24,874 nt of DNA, taken from JBFKPQ01 sp041628225. GTDB lineage: Bacteria; Actinomycetota; Acidimicrobiia; Spongiisociales; JAENVV01. The position numbers were made by a program, and so were the translations under genes. The DNA lies in the NCBI GenBank assembly GCA_041628225.1, contig JBFKPQ010000020.1, positions 1 to 24,874 of the forward strand, read 5' to 3'. Positions 15,137-22,160 of the stretch are shown here, one piece after another. The notes under the pieces were generated by a model. The model searched no databases, had not been told where the DNA came from, and saw only the letters and a list, made by a program, of their open reading frames with translations. Position 1 is the stretch's first letter; the number at the start of each line of letters is the position of its first letter.

Positions 15137-15555
15137 GCCTCATCTCCTTTGCTACGACCCGAGCTCAACGCCGCTTCAAGCGTCGTCGCCTCGAGTTCTG
15201 ACATCAGGGCTGCCCGGGCACGAACCCACGAATCGTGCATGGCGCACTGCTCGTCGACCGGGCACGGGGCGTTACTCAATACACAGCGCCCGACATCGGT
15301 CGGGCCTTCGATGGCGTGAATCACGTCGAGAACCGAAACGTCTGCCAGCCGCGCCAGCAGGCGGTATCCGCCTCCCGGGCCGGGAGTCGAGCCGACCCAT
15401 CCAGCTCTCGTCAGCGGCTTCATGATCTGGGGGAGGAAGTGGGTCGAGGTACCGATGGCCTGGGCGAGGGTTCGCCCGTCGGCCGGACCCAGCTGGTCGA
15501 GGTGGTGCATGGCGCGCAGCGCCAGATCGTTCTTCTTCGACAGCTCCAGTCGCAT
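15127..15555 (-). CDS. Rrf2-family iron-sulfur transcriptional regulator at the head of the nos operon
   Basis: The regulator has 142 residues. The N-terminal winged helix begins MRLELSKKNDLALRAMHHLDQL and includes the recognition region IGTSTHFLPQIMKPLTRAGWV followed by the wing STPGPGGGYRLL. Three cysteines at C91, C98 and C104 (GRCVLSNAPCPVDEQC) match the cluster-binding cysteines of NsrR and IscR in position, so it should bind an Fe-S cluster and sense NO, O2 or redox state. NsrR-like NO sensing is a reasonable inference in front of nosZ, but it is not proven. The ATG at 15555 is preceded by AGGGA. The frame is open much further upstream, but that part overlaps the divergent lacI control region and is not coding. 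Confidence 0.92.
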   Translation of the reverse strand: MRLELSKKNDLALRAMHHLDQLGPADGRTLAQAIGTSTHFLPQIMKPLTRAGWVGSTPGPGGGYRLLARLADVSVLDVIHAIEGPTDVGRCVLSNAPCPVDEQCAMHDSWVRARAALMSELEATTLEAALSSGRSKGDEAWS

Positions 15556-15757
15556 CTCGATCCCTGAGATCCTTACTCGCCAACTAAGCGATAGCCTCGC
15601 CGTTCGCCCAGAGGGGAAATAGAGCCGAAAGACCCATCCCTCGGCCGCAACAGGTTCGGGGCTTCGGACCACCAAATCCCCAGCCGGAAGGCTTGGTGGC
15701 GCGTCACCGACCACCCGCAGCGAACACCGCGACCCCGAGTCCGCGAAAACTTGGCGG

Positions 15758-15787
15758 TTGACACACCGGACCGTCGTATGCCATGCT
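15758..15787 (+). promoter_or_regulatory. Predicted sigma70-type promoter of the lacI/glucan operon
   Basis: A perfect -35 hexamer TTGACA at 15758-15763 is followed, after 18 bases, by CATGCT at 15782-15787, a moderate match to the -10 consensus. The double palindromic operator begins at the last base of the -10, so a bound repressor would cover the transcription start. The surrounding 15556-15838 spacer also has to hold the leftward rrf2-nos promoter, for which I see no convincing hexamers. Confidence 0.6.
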
Positions 15788-15812
15788 GGGAGCGCTCCCG
15801 GGAGCGCTCCCA
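15787..15812 (+). promoter_or_regulatory. Double LacI/CebR-type operator, 26-bp perfect palindrome
   Basis: Two copies of the 12-base palindrome GGGAGCGCTCCC lie back to back (15788-15799 and 15800-15811), flanked by T and A so that the whole 26 bases are one perfect palindrome. Each unit matches the core of the Streptomyces CebR operator TGGGAGCGCTCCCA. It sits between the promoter and the lacI-type start codon, indicating autorepression. The contiguous double site suggests two repressor dimers side by side. Confidence 0.88.
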
Positions 15813-15838
15813 GCGCACGGGGTGACGGAGAGGCTGCA

Positions 15839-16861
15839 TTGAAGCGTTTGACGCTGGAGGAGATCGGGCGATTGGCGGGCGTGTCGCGCTCGACCGTATC
15901 GCGGGTGATCAACGAACAGCCGGACGTCAGCCCCGAAGTCAAGAAGCGGGTCCTCGACGTCATCGACGAGACCGGCTACCAGCCCAACCGCGCTGCCCGG
16001 TCGCTCGTCTCGAGCCGCACCGACCTCCTCGGCCTCGTCATCCCGAGTTCGGTCCACAACCTGTTCGCCGACCCCTACTTCGGCCGTCTCATTCGCGGTA
16101 TCACGAGCGCTGCGAACGCCGCTCACCAGACCCTGTCGCTCTTTCTCTTCGAGGATGAGCGTGAGGAGCTCGAGCTCTACGGCCGGGCCGTCGCCAGCGG
16201 ACTGGTCGACGGGATGATCATCACCGCCACCCGAATGGGTGATCCCCTCGCCCAGCGCCTTCGTGACGGGCGCCTGCCGTTCGTGATGGTGGGCCGACCA
16301 GATGCCGACGACATCCCCCACGTCGACGTCGACAATCAAGCCGGAGCGAGACTCGCAACGGAGCACCTCATCGGACACGGTTACGAGCGGATCGGCACCA
16401 TCGCGGCGCCCTCCAACACCACCACCGGCGTCGATCGACGCACCGGATTCCTCGACGCCATGCGTGCTGCCGGAAGAGCTGTGAAGTCGCCGCTCATCGC
16501 CGAAGGAGACTTCACCGTCGAGAGCGGACGCTTCGCCATGGACCGCCTACTGAGCCAGCAACCCGATGCGGTGTTCTGCGCATCCGACACCATGGCTGCC
16601 GGTGCCATGCAGGCCCTCGAGGCCGCAGGAGTGCGTGTCCCCGATGACATCGCCATCATCGGATTCGACGGCATCCTCGACCCCTCCGCCACCGACCCAT
16701 CGCTCACCACGATCAGCCAGCCCGTTCGCGCAACCGGCGAGCGCGCCGTGAACCGACTTCTCGAGTTGCTCGACGACGGCACTTCATCGCCCGTGCGGAC
16801 CGTGCTGCCCACCGAGCTGATCACTCGCCGCTCCTGCGGTTGCGAGGAGGCTGCCGCCTGA
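15839..16861 (+). CDS. LacI-family (CebR-like) repressor of the beta-glucan operon
   Basis: The repressor has 340 residues. Residues 4-25 (LTLEEIGRLAGVSRSTVSRVIN) are the LacI helix-turn-helix, followed by the hinge PNRAARSLVSSRT and a periplasmic-binding-protein-like effector domain (LLGLVIPSSVHNLFADPYFG, HVDVDNQAGARLATEHLI, FCASDTMAAGAMQALEAAG, DIAIIGFDG). The end RRSCGC is common in this family. The start is TTG at 15839, eight bases after GGAG; upstream in-frame codons run through the operator and are not translated. It presumably binds the double operator just upstream and the site before the sugar-binding protein gene, releasing them on binding a beta-glucan oligosaccharide. The inducer is inferred from the neighbours. 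Confidence 0.92.
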   Translation: MKRLTLEEIGRLAGVSRSTVSRVINEQPDVSPEVKKRVLDVIDETGYQPNRAARSLVSSRTDLLGLVIPSSVHNLFADPYFGRLIRGITSAANAAHQTLSLFLFEDEREELELYGRAVASGLVDGMIITATRMGDPLAQRLRDGRLPFVMVGRPDADDIPHVDVDNQAGARLATEHLIGHGYERIGTIAAPSNTTTGVDRRTGFLDAMRAAGRAVKSPLIAEGDFTVESGRFAMDRLLSQQPDAVFCASDTMAAGAMQALEAAGVRVPDDIAIIGFDGILDPSATDPSLTTISQPVRATGERAVNRLLELLDDGTSSPVRTVLPTELITRRSCGCEEAAA

Positions 16862-16899
16862 ACCGAACCTTTGAAGATCTCATCCCCCACGGCGCTCTC

Positions 16900-16911
16900 G
16901 TGAGCGCTCCA
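16900..16911 (+). promoter_or_regulatory. Second, degenerate LacI operator before the sugar-binding protein gene
   Basis: The core GAGCGCTC at 16902-16909 is identical to the centre of the upstream operator and is followed by CA, giving half of the CebR-type flank; the left flank is degenerate. It lies 33 bases before the start of the sugar-binding protein gene, within the 83-base spacer after lacI. A second site here would let the repressor act on the transporter genes directly or form a loop with the first operator. No good promoter hexamers are visible in this spacer. Confidence 0.65.
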
Positions 16912-16944
16912 AGTCAGAAACCCCCCAAGCAAGGAAGGAACCCA

Positions 16945-18435
16945 ATGACCGGAATCAAGAGCAGGTGGGTGCTGCTCGTAACCGTGTTCGCGCTGCTGCT
17001 GGCGGCGTGCGGTACCGACGCCACCCCCGAAACAACGGAAGCGGGCGAACCGACTGCCACGACGGCAGCATCGCCTGACACCACACAAGCAACTCCCGAC
17101 ACCACCGAAGCCATGGACGACGGCGAGCGGGTCCAGGTCCGCTGGTTCGTAGGTCTTGGCGCCGGTTCGGACGCCGCTGTCATCCCGGCGCAGGAAGCGT
17201 TCGTCGACGCCTACAACCAGTCCCAGGACCAGATCGAGCTCGTGCTCGAGGTCGTGGACAACGACCAGGCCTTCGGCGTTCTCAACACGCAACTCGCCGC
17301 AGGTGACGCCCCCGACATCGTCGGGCCGGTCGGCATTCGTGGCCGCGACGACTTCCCGGGCGCCTGGCTCGACCTGCAGCCGCTCGTCGACGCGTCGGGC
17401 TTCGACCTGACCGTCTACGACCCCGAACTCGTGGCGTTCTACGAGGTCGAAGGTGAAGGTCTGCTGGGTCTGCCGTTCGGCGTCTTCCCGCAGTTCATGT
17501 ACTACAACATCGACCTCTTCGACGAGGCCGGACTGAACTACCCGCCGACCGCGTACGGCGAGCCGTACGTCATGCCCGACGGAACCGAGGTCGAGTGGAA
17601 CATCGACACCGTCCGCGAACTGGCGGCACTGCTGACCGTTGACAGCAACGGCAACGACGCCACCAGCCCGGACTTCAACCGTGACGACATCGTCCAGTTC
17701 GGCTTCGGCAACCAGTGGACCGACATGCGCGGTCTGGCCACGCTCTTTGGACCTGGTGCGCTGGTCGACGACGCCGGCAACGCTCAGGTCCCCGACCACT
17801 GGCGTGATGCCATGGCGTGGTATCAGGACCTCGCCTGGGAGGACGGCAGCTACCCATTCGCCGACTACGGCGGCGCCGAGTTCCTGGGCGCTGGAAACTG
17901 GTTCAACTCCGGCAACATGGCCATGGACCTCGTCCACCTCTGGTACGCATCGTGCTGCGTCGGCGATATCCAGTCTCCGTGGAACGTCGCTCCGGTCCCG
18001 GCCGCCAACGGCCAGACGACCGCGAAGCTCCACGCCGACACCTTCGCCATCCCGAAGGCCAGCGAGAACCACGAGGCCGCGTTCCAGGTCCTCCAGTACA
18101 TGCTGGGTGAAGGCGCCAACGAGCTGCTGCAGATCTACGGCGGCATGCCCGGTCGCGCCGACCTCCAGGACGCCTTCCTCGCCGAACTCGATGCCGGACA
18201 GTTCGCCGGCATGGGCATCAACTGGGATGTCGTCAAGGAGAGCCTCGCGTACAACGACAATCCGAACCACGAGTCCGGTCTGCCGAACGGCCTCGAGGCG
18301 CAGGACTGCTACAACCGCGTGAGCAACAAGCTGTTCGTCGACCCGAACTACGACGTCAACGCTGCTCTCGACCAACTCGTCGTCGATCTGCAAGCGATCT
18401 ACGACGGCACCGGGGCCTGCACCCTGGAGCAATAG
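16945..18435 (+). CDS. ABC sugar-transporter substrate-binding lipoprotein (family 1)
   Basis: A membrane-anchored solute receptor of 496 residues. The lipoprotein signal MTGIKSRWVLLVTVFALLLAAC ends at lipidated C22, and a Thr/Glu/Pro-rich linker follows to about residue 57. The mature part is an SBP_bac_1-type fold: DAYNQSQDQIELVLEV, LAAGDAPDIVGPVG, LLGLPFGVFPQFMYYNIDLFDEAG (the usual hinge region), and AFQVLQYMLG near the end. Aromatic residues such as the WFNSG and LVHLWYASCC segments could stack on sugar rings. GGAAGGA precedes ATG 16945. With two permeases and two GH16 enzymes downstream, beta-glucan oligosaccharides are the likely ligand; this is inference. Confidence 0.92.
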   Translation: MTGIKSRWVLLVTVFALLLAACGTDATPETTEAGEPTATTAASPDTTQATPDTTEAMDDGERVQVRWFVGLGAGSDAAVIPAQEAFVDAYNQSQDQIELVLEVVDNDQAFGVLNTQLAAGDAPDIVGPVGIRGRDDFPGAWLDLQPLVDASGFDLTVYDPELVAFYEVEGEGLLGLPFGVFPQFMYYNIDLFDEAGLNYPPTAYGEPYVMPDGTEVEWNIDTVRELAALLTVDSNGNDATSPDFNRDDIVQFGFGNQWTDMRGLATLFGPGALVDDAGNAQVPDHWRDAMAWYQDLAWEDGSYPFADYGGAEFLGAGNWFNSGNMAMDLVHLWYASCCVGDIQSPWNVAPVPAANGQTTAKLHADTFAIPKASENHEAAFQVLQYMLGEGANELLQIYGGMPGRADLQDAFLAELDAGQFAGMGINWDVVKESLAYNDNPNHESGLPNGLEAQDCYNRVSNKLFVDPNYDVNAALDQLVVDLQAIYDGTGACTLEQ

Positions 18436-18443
18436 TCGACCGA

Positions 18444-18475
18444 AGGGGAGGAGCCGGCGAGCCGGCTCCTCCCCT
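18444..18475 (+). promoter_or_regulatory. Strong intercistronic hairpin between binding-protein and permease genes
   Basis: AGGGGAGGAGCCGG pairs perfectly with CCGGCTCCTCCCCT (14 bp) around the loop CGAG. There is no T-run after it, so it is not a classical terminator. At this place in ABC operons such hairpins usually protect the upstream mRNA or cause partial termination, giving more binding protein than permease. That role is inference from position. The downstream gene's AGGAG lies outside the stem. Confidence 0.75.
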
Positions 18476-18498
18476 CGACACTCGCAGGAGAGAAGCGC

Positions 18499-19488
18499 AT
18501 GACAGACACGGCAGTCTCCAAACGATCACAGAACCGGGCACAGCGGAAACAAGACCGCCAACTCGGGTACGGCCCGCTGGAGCGCAAACGGGCCAGATAC
18601 GGCTGGTGGTTCATCTCGCCGTGGATCATCGGATTCTTCCTTTTCTACCTGCTGCCCATGGCCGCCTCGGCGTTCTTCTCGACGCTCGACTTCCAGCTCG
18701 CCACGCCGGACGAGGCGACCTTCATCGGCGGGGGCAACTGGCGGCGCGCCTTGTTCAACGACCCCAGCGTGTGGCGTGCCTGGGTCGTCACCCTCCGATT
18801 CGCCCTGATCAACCTGCCGCTCGGTCTCATCGTGGCATTCGGCCTCGCCCTGCTCCTCAACTCCGACTACCTCAGAGGACGCAACCTCTTCCGCACCCTC
18901 TTCTATGCACCGTCGATCGTCCCGTTCATCGCCGCCACCCTGATCTTCGACCAGGTACTCAACTCGCAGACGGGGTGGGTGAACCGCTTCCTCGACTGGA
19001 TGGGCGTCAACGCCATCGGCGTCGATGGGATCCGGTGGTTCGACGACCCGACCCTCATCCCTCTCACGTTCACCCTTCTCGGCATCTGGGGGGTCGGCAA
19101 CGCCATCCTCATCAATCTCGCCGGCCTGCAGGGTGTGCCGACCAGCCTCTACGAGTCGGCCGCCATCGACGGTGCCGGATGGTGGCGGCGGATGTTGACG
19201 ATCACCGTCCCGATGGTCTCGCCCGTCATCTTCTACAACCTCGTGCTCGGGTTGGTGGGCCTCCTCCAGTACTTCCTTCAGCCCTTCGTCCTCAACGGCA
19301 CCACCGGATACCCGGAGGGCGCCACGAACTTCTACATGATCTACTTCTACAAACAGGCGTTCCAGTTCGCCGAGATGGGTTACGGAGCGACCCTCGCCTG
19401 GATTCTGTTCATCGTGGCCCTGGTCTTGACCATCATCACCTTCGGCACAGCCCGGTACTGGGTCTACTACTCGGTGGATGAAGTATGA
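18499..19488 (+). CDS. ABC sugar-transporter permease 1 (MalF/UgpA type)
   Basis: An integral membrane protein of 329 residues. A basic cytoplasmic start (KRSQNRAQRKQDRQL) precedes the first helix (GWWFISPWIIGFFLFYLLPM). Five further hydrophobic segments follow, with the ATPase-contact EAA loop ESAAIDGAGWWRRMLTITVP. It imports the sugar delivered by the upstream lipoprotein. AGGAG precedes ATG 18499. No ATP-binding gene follows, so the importer probably uses a shared MsiK-like ATPase from elsewhere in the genome, as many actinobacterial sugar transporters do. Confidence 0.93.
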   Translation: MTDTAVSKRSQNRAQRKQDRQLGYGPLERKRARYGWWFISPWIIGFFLFYLLPMAASAFFSTLDFQLATPDEATFIGGGNWRRALFNDPSVWRAWVVTLRFALINLPLGLIVAFGLALLLNSDYLRGRNLFRTLFYAPSIVPFIAATLIFDQVLNSQTGWVNRFLDWMGVNAIGVDGIRWFDDPTLIPLTFTLLGIWGVGNAILINLAGLQGVPTSLYESAAIDGAGWWRRMLTITVPMVSPVIFYNLVLGLVGLLQYFLQPFVLNGTTGYPEGATNFYMIYFYKQAFQFAEMGYGATLAWILFIVALVLTIITFGTARYWVYYSVDEV

Positions 19489-20558
19489 GCACCCGTACGA
19501 AGCCCGCTGCGACTGCGTTCGACGAGGCTGCCGCCCGGATCAAGCGGCGGCGACTCCTCACGACATGGGCGGTGACGATCGTGGCCATGGTGCTGCTCAC
19601 GGTCTGGTTGATGCCACTCGGCTACGCAGGCGTCACGTCCCTCAAGACGAGAGATCAGGCGACCGAACCGCCGATCCTTCCCACCGCTACCGCCAAGTAC
19701 GAGTACGAAGGGCGGGAGTACGACGTGTACCAGGTGCCCATCGACGACGGCGTCCGAGAACTCGCACTCGTCGACAAGGGCCGCGAGTCGAGTGGGTTCA
19801 TCGACCCCGCCGACCCAGAGGCCGGCATCATCGAATGGGAGGGACGCTGGCGCACCCTCGAACCCGTTCGCTCCCTGAACTTCGCCTGGGGGAACTACCC
19901 AGAGGCATGGGAGACGATCGACTTCCCCAGTCTCCTGTTCTGGACGGTGTTCTATGCCACGGTGACGTTGATCGGCGCCGTGATCTCATCGGCGTTCGTC
20001 GCCTACGGATTCGCTCGCTACAAGTTCCGAGGCAAGGGCGTGCTCTTCATGGTGTTGATGGCGACGATCATCCTCCCGCCTGCCGTCACGCAGGTCCCGG
20101 CCTACGCCTTCTTCACGTGGATCGGATGGACGGGCACGTGGCTGCCACTCGTCGTGCCGCAGTTCTTCGCCAACGCCTACAACGTATTCCTCCTCAGGCA
20201 ATACTTCCTGACGATCCCCGGTGAGATGGAACAGGCTGCGGCTGTCGACGGCGCCGGGCCGCTGCGTACGATGCTCTCGGTCATCCTGCCGCAGGCCGTA
20301 CCTGCGCTGACCGCCGTGTCGTTGTTCCACTTCTTCTTCGCCTGGAACGACTTCTTTGGCCCGCTCATCTACCTGGTGTCCGCCCGCGACCTGCAGCCGA
20401 TCTCGGTCGGCCTGACGCTGTTCAACGGTGTGTACAACACCGAGCCACAGCTGATCATGGCGGCCTCGTTCATCACCTTGGTCATCCCGCTCGTCATCTT
20501 CTTCTTCGCTCAGCGGGTGTTCATCCAGGGCATCGTCATCACCGGCGTCGACAAGTGA
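19485..20558 (+). CDS. ABC sugar-transporter permease 2 (MalG/UgpE type)
   Basis: A partner permease of 357 residues, starting at an ATGA overlap with permease 1. After the first helix (WAVTIVAMVLLTVWLMPLGYAG) there is an unusually long extracytoplasmic segment of about 100 residues (from SLKTRDQATEPP to the second helix at LLFWTVFYATVTLIG). The remaining helices and the EAA loop EQAAAVDGAGPLRTMLSVILP follow. Long first loops occur in some MalG-like proteins and may contact the binding protein. Its TGA overlaps the GTG of the GH16 lipoprotein gene, so the three genes are translationally coupled. Confidence 0.93.
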   Translation: MSTRTKPAATAFDEAAARIKRRRLLTTWAVTIVAMVLLTVWLMPLGYAGVTSLKTRDQATEPPILPTATAKYEYEGREYDVYQVPIDDGVRELALVDKGRESSGFIDPADPEAGIIEWEGRWRTLEPVRSLNFAWGNYPEAWETIDFPSLLFWTVFYATVTLIGAVISSAFVAYGFARYKFRGKGVLFMVLMATIILPPAVTQVPAYAFFTWIGWTGTWLPLVVPQFFANAYNVFLLRQYFLTIPGEMEQAAAVDGAGPLRTMLSVILPQAVPALTAVSLFHFFFAWNDFFGPLIYLVSARDLQPISVGLTLFNGVYNTEPQLIMAASFITLVIPLVIFFFAQRVFIQGIVITGVDK

Positions 20559-22144
20559 GACGTGCCGCCGTGGTCCTCGCCGTCGCGGCCGCGACGGTTG
20601 CCTGCAACGGTGACGCCACGGACGTCACCGCGCCGGCCACGACGGCCACGCCAGCCACGACGACCACGTCCCCTGCGACCGTCGAAGCCCCCGAGTCCTT
20701 CCACCCGGAGACGGGCTGGGAACTCGTGTGGTCCGACGAGTTCGAAGGCACCGGCCTCGATCTCGGCAAGTGGGACTATGAAGAGAACTGCTGGGGCGGT
20801 GGCAACAACGAGCTGCAGTGCTACACGGCGCGCCCCGACAACGTGTTCGTCGAAGATGGCTTCCTGCACATCGTGGCGCGCGAGGAATCGTTCACCGGCA
20901 TCGACGGCCACGAGGACTGGGAGGACGTCACACACGGACAGACGACCCTGCCCTACACGTCCGGCCGTATCCGCACCAAAGGCCAGGGCGACTGGACGTA
21001 CGGACGCATCGAGGTGCGCGCCAAATTCCCCGAAGGCCAGGGCCTGTGGCCGGCAATCTGGATGCTGCCCACCGACTCACCGTATGGCGGCTGGGCAGCG
21101 GGCGGCGAGGTCGACATCGTCGAGGCCGTCAACCTGAAGACCATCAACGCCGACCAGAACCGCTGGATCCACGGCACCCTCCACTACGGCGCCGAATGGC
21201 CCGGCAACGTGTTCTCCGGCCAGTCGTGGCCACTGCACCGCGACGAACACCCCAGCGACGTCTTCCACGTCTACGCCATCGAGTGGGAAGCCGGGGAGTT
21301 CCGCTGGTTCGTCGACGACCTCCATTACGCCACCCAGACCTCCGACGGGTGGTACACCGAGTTCCGCGGCTTCGACGGCACCCCGGTCATCGGCCTCGAC
21401 GACGCCCCATTCGACCAACCGTTCCACCTCCTCATGAACGTGGCGGTCGGCGGCAACTGGCCCGGACCTCCCGACGAGAAGACCACGTTTCCCCAACAGA
21501 TGCTCGTCGACTACGTACGGGTGTACGAATGCGGAGTATCCCCCGACGACGGGATCGGTTGCGGCACCTCGTCACCTGACGCCATCCACGTCGAGGGCGT
21601 AATGCCCAGCACGTCGCTCTTCGACGGCGCCTTCACGGGAACGTTCGACCCATCGGGACTCGGCGACACGATGACGATCTTCGATGACGAGCGTACGTAC
21701 CCCTGGGACCTCGACGCCTATGCCGCCAGCGGGGGCGTGACCTTCGAACTCGTGGACACCGAAGACCGCGGCGCCGTCATCCAGGCGACGTTCGAGACGA
21801 ACGAAGCCGTCGTCTACTTCCAGGCCCCGCAGACGTATGACCTGGCCGACTGGGCCGACGGAAACGTGGAGTTCGAGCTCCGGGTCCTCGATCTCGGCGG
21901 CGCCTCGTCGGGCTTCATGATGAAAGTCGACTGTGAATTCCCATGCGGCACGGGCGACTACCGCATCGCCGATCCCGTCGTCGGTGAGTGGACCTCGTAC
22001 TCGATCCCCGTCGCCGACCTCGTGGCCCACACAGGGTCAACCCTCGACCTCACCAGAGTCAACACACCGCTCGTCGTGTTCCCCGCCTGGGGGAGCCAGC
22101 GGGGCGCGGTGATGCAGATCGACAACGTCCGGTGGACGCGCTGA
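20555..22144 (+). CDS. GH16 beta-glucanase (laminarinase-like) lipoprotein with C-terminal binding domain
   Basis: A surface-anchored endo-glucanase of 529 residues. GTG 20555 begins MRRAAVVLAVAAATVAC, a lipoprotein signal with C17, followed by a Thr/Pro-rich linker to about residue 48. Residues about 52-325 are the GH16 jelly roll: GWELVWSDEFEG, NNELQCYTARPDNVFVEDG, GLWPAIWMLP, then the catalytic GEVDIVEAV with nucleophile E185, D187 and acid/base E190. This form of the motif and WPAIWMLP are typical of beta-1,3-(1,4)-glucanases of the laminarinase type. Residues about 345-529 resemble the ExoP-like galactose-binding domain (DRGAVIQATF, FMMKVDCEFPCGTGDYR, DLTRVNTPLVVFP). Tethering would keep oligosaccharides near the transporter encoded just upstream. 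Confidence 0.93.
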   Translation: MRRAAVVLAVAAATVACNGDATDVTAPATTATPATTTTSPATVEAPESFHPETGWELVWSDEFEGTGLDLGKWDYEENCWGGGNNELQCYTARPDNVFVEDGFLHIVAREESFTGIDGHEDWEDVTHGQTTLPYTSGRIRTKGQGDWTYGRIEVRAKFPEGQGLWPAIWMLPTDSPYGGWAAGGEVDIVEAVNLKTINADQNRWIHGTLHYGAEWPGNVFSGQSWPLHRDEHPSDVFHVYAIEWEAGEFRWFVDDLHYATQTSDGWYTEFRGFDGTPVIGLDDAPFDQPFHLLMNVAVGGNWPGPPDEKTTFPQQMLVDYVRVYECGVSPDDGIGCGTSSPDAIHVEGVMPSTSLFDGAFTGTFDPSGLGDTMTIFDDERTYPWDLDAYAASGGVTFELVDTEDRGAVIQATFETNEAVVYFQAPQTYDLADWADGNVEFELRVLDLGGASSGFMMKVDCEFPCGTGDYRIADPVVGEWTSYSIPVADLVAHTGSTLDLTRVNTPLVVFPAWGSQRGAVMQIDNVRWTR

Positions 22145-22160
22145 CCACAAGGAGAACGAC

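Noticed and set aside
15556..15963. N-terminal extension of the Rrf2 regulator to 278 residues
   Set aside because: The extension runs through the lacI promoter, operator and coding start on the opposite strand and lacks protein-like sequence.
16871..16900. Separate promoter for the sugar-binding protein gene starting at TTGAAG
   Set aside because: No acceptable -10 hexamer lies 16-18 bases downstream. Co-transcription with lacI is simpler.
16381..18432. A 683-codon minus-strand frame opposite lacI and the sugar-binding protein gene
   Set aside because: Its Val/Asp/Glu-rich sequence is the antisense reading of well-supported genes and shows no domain.
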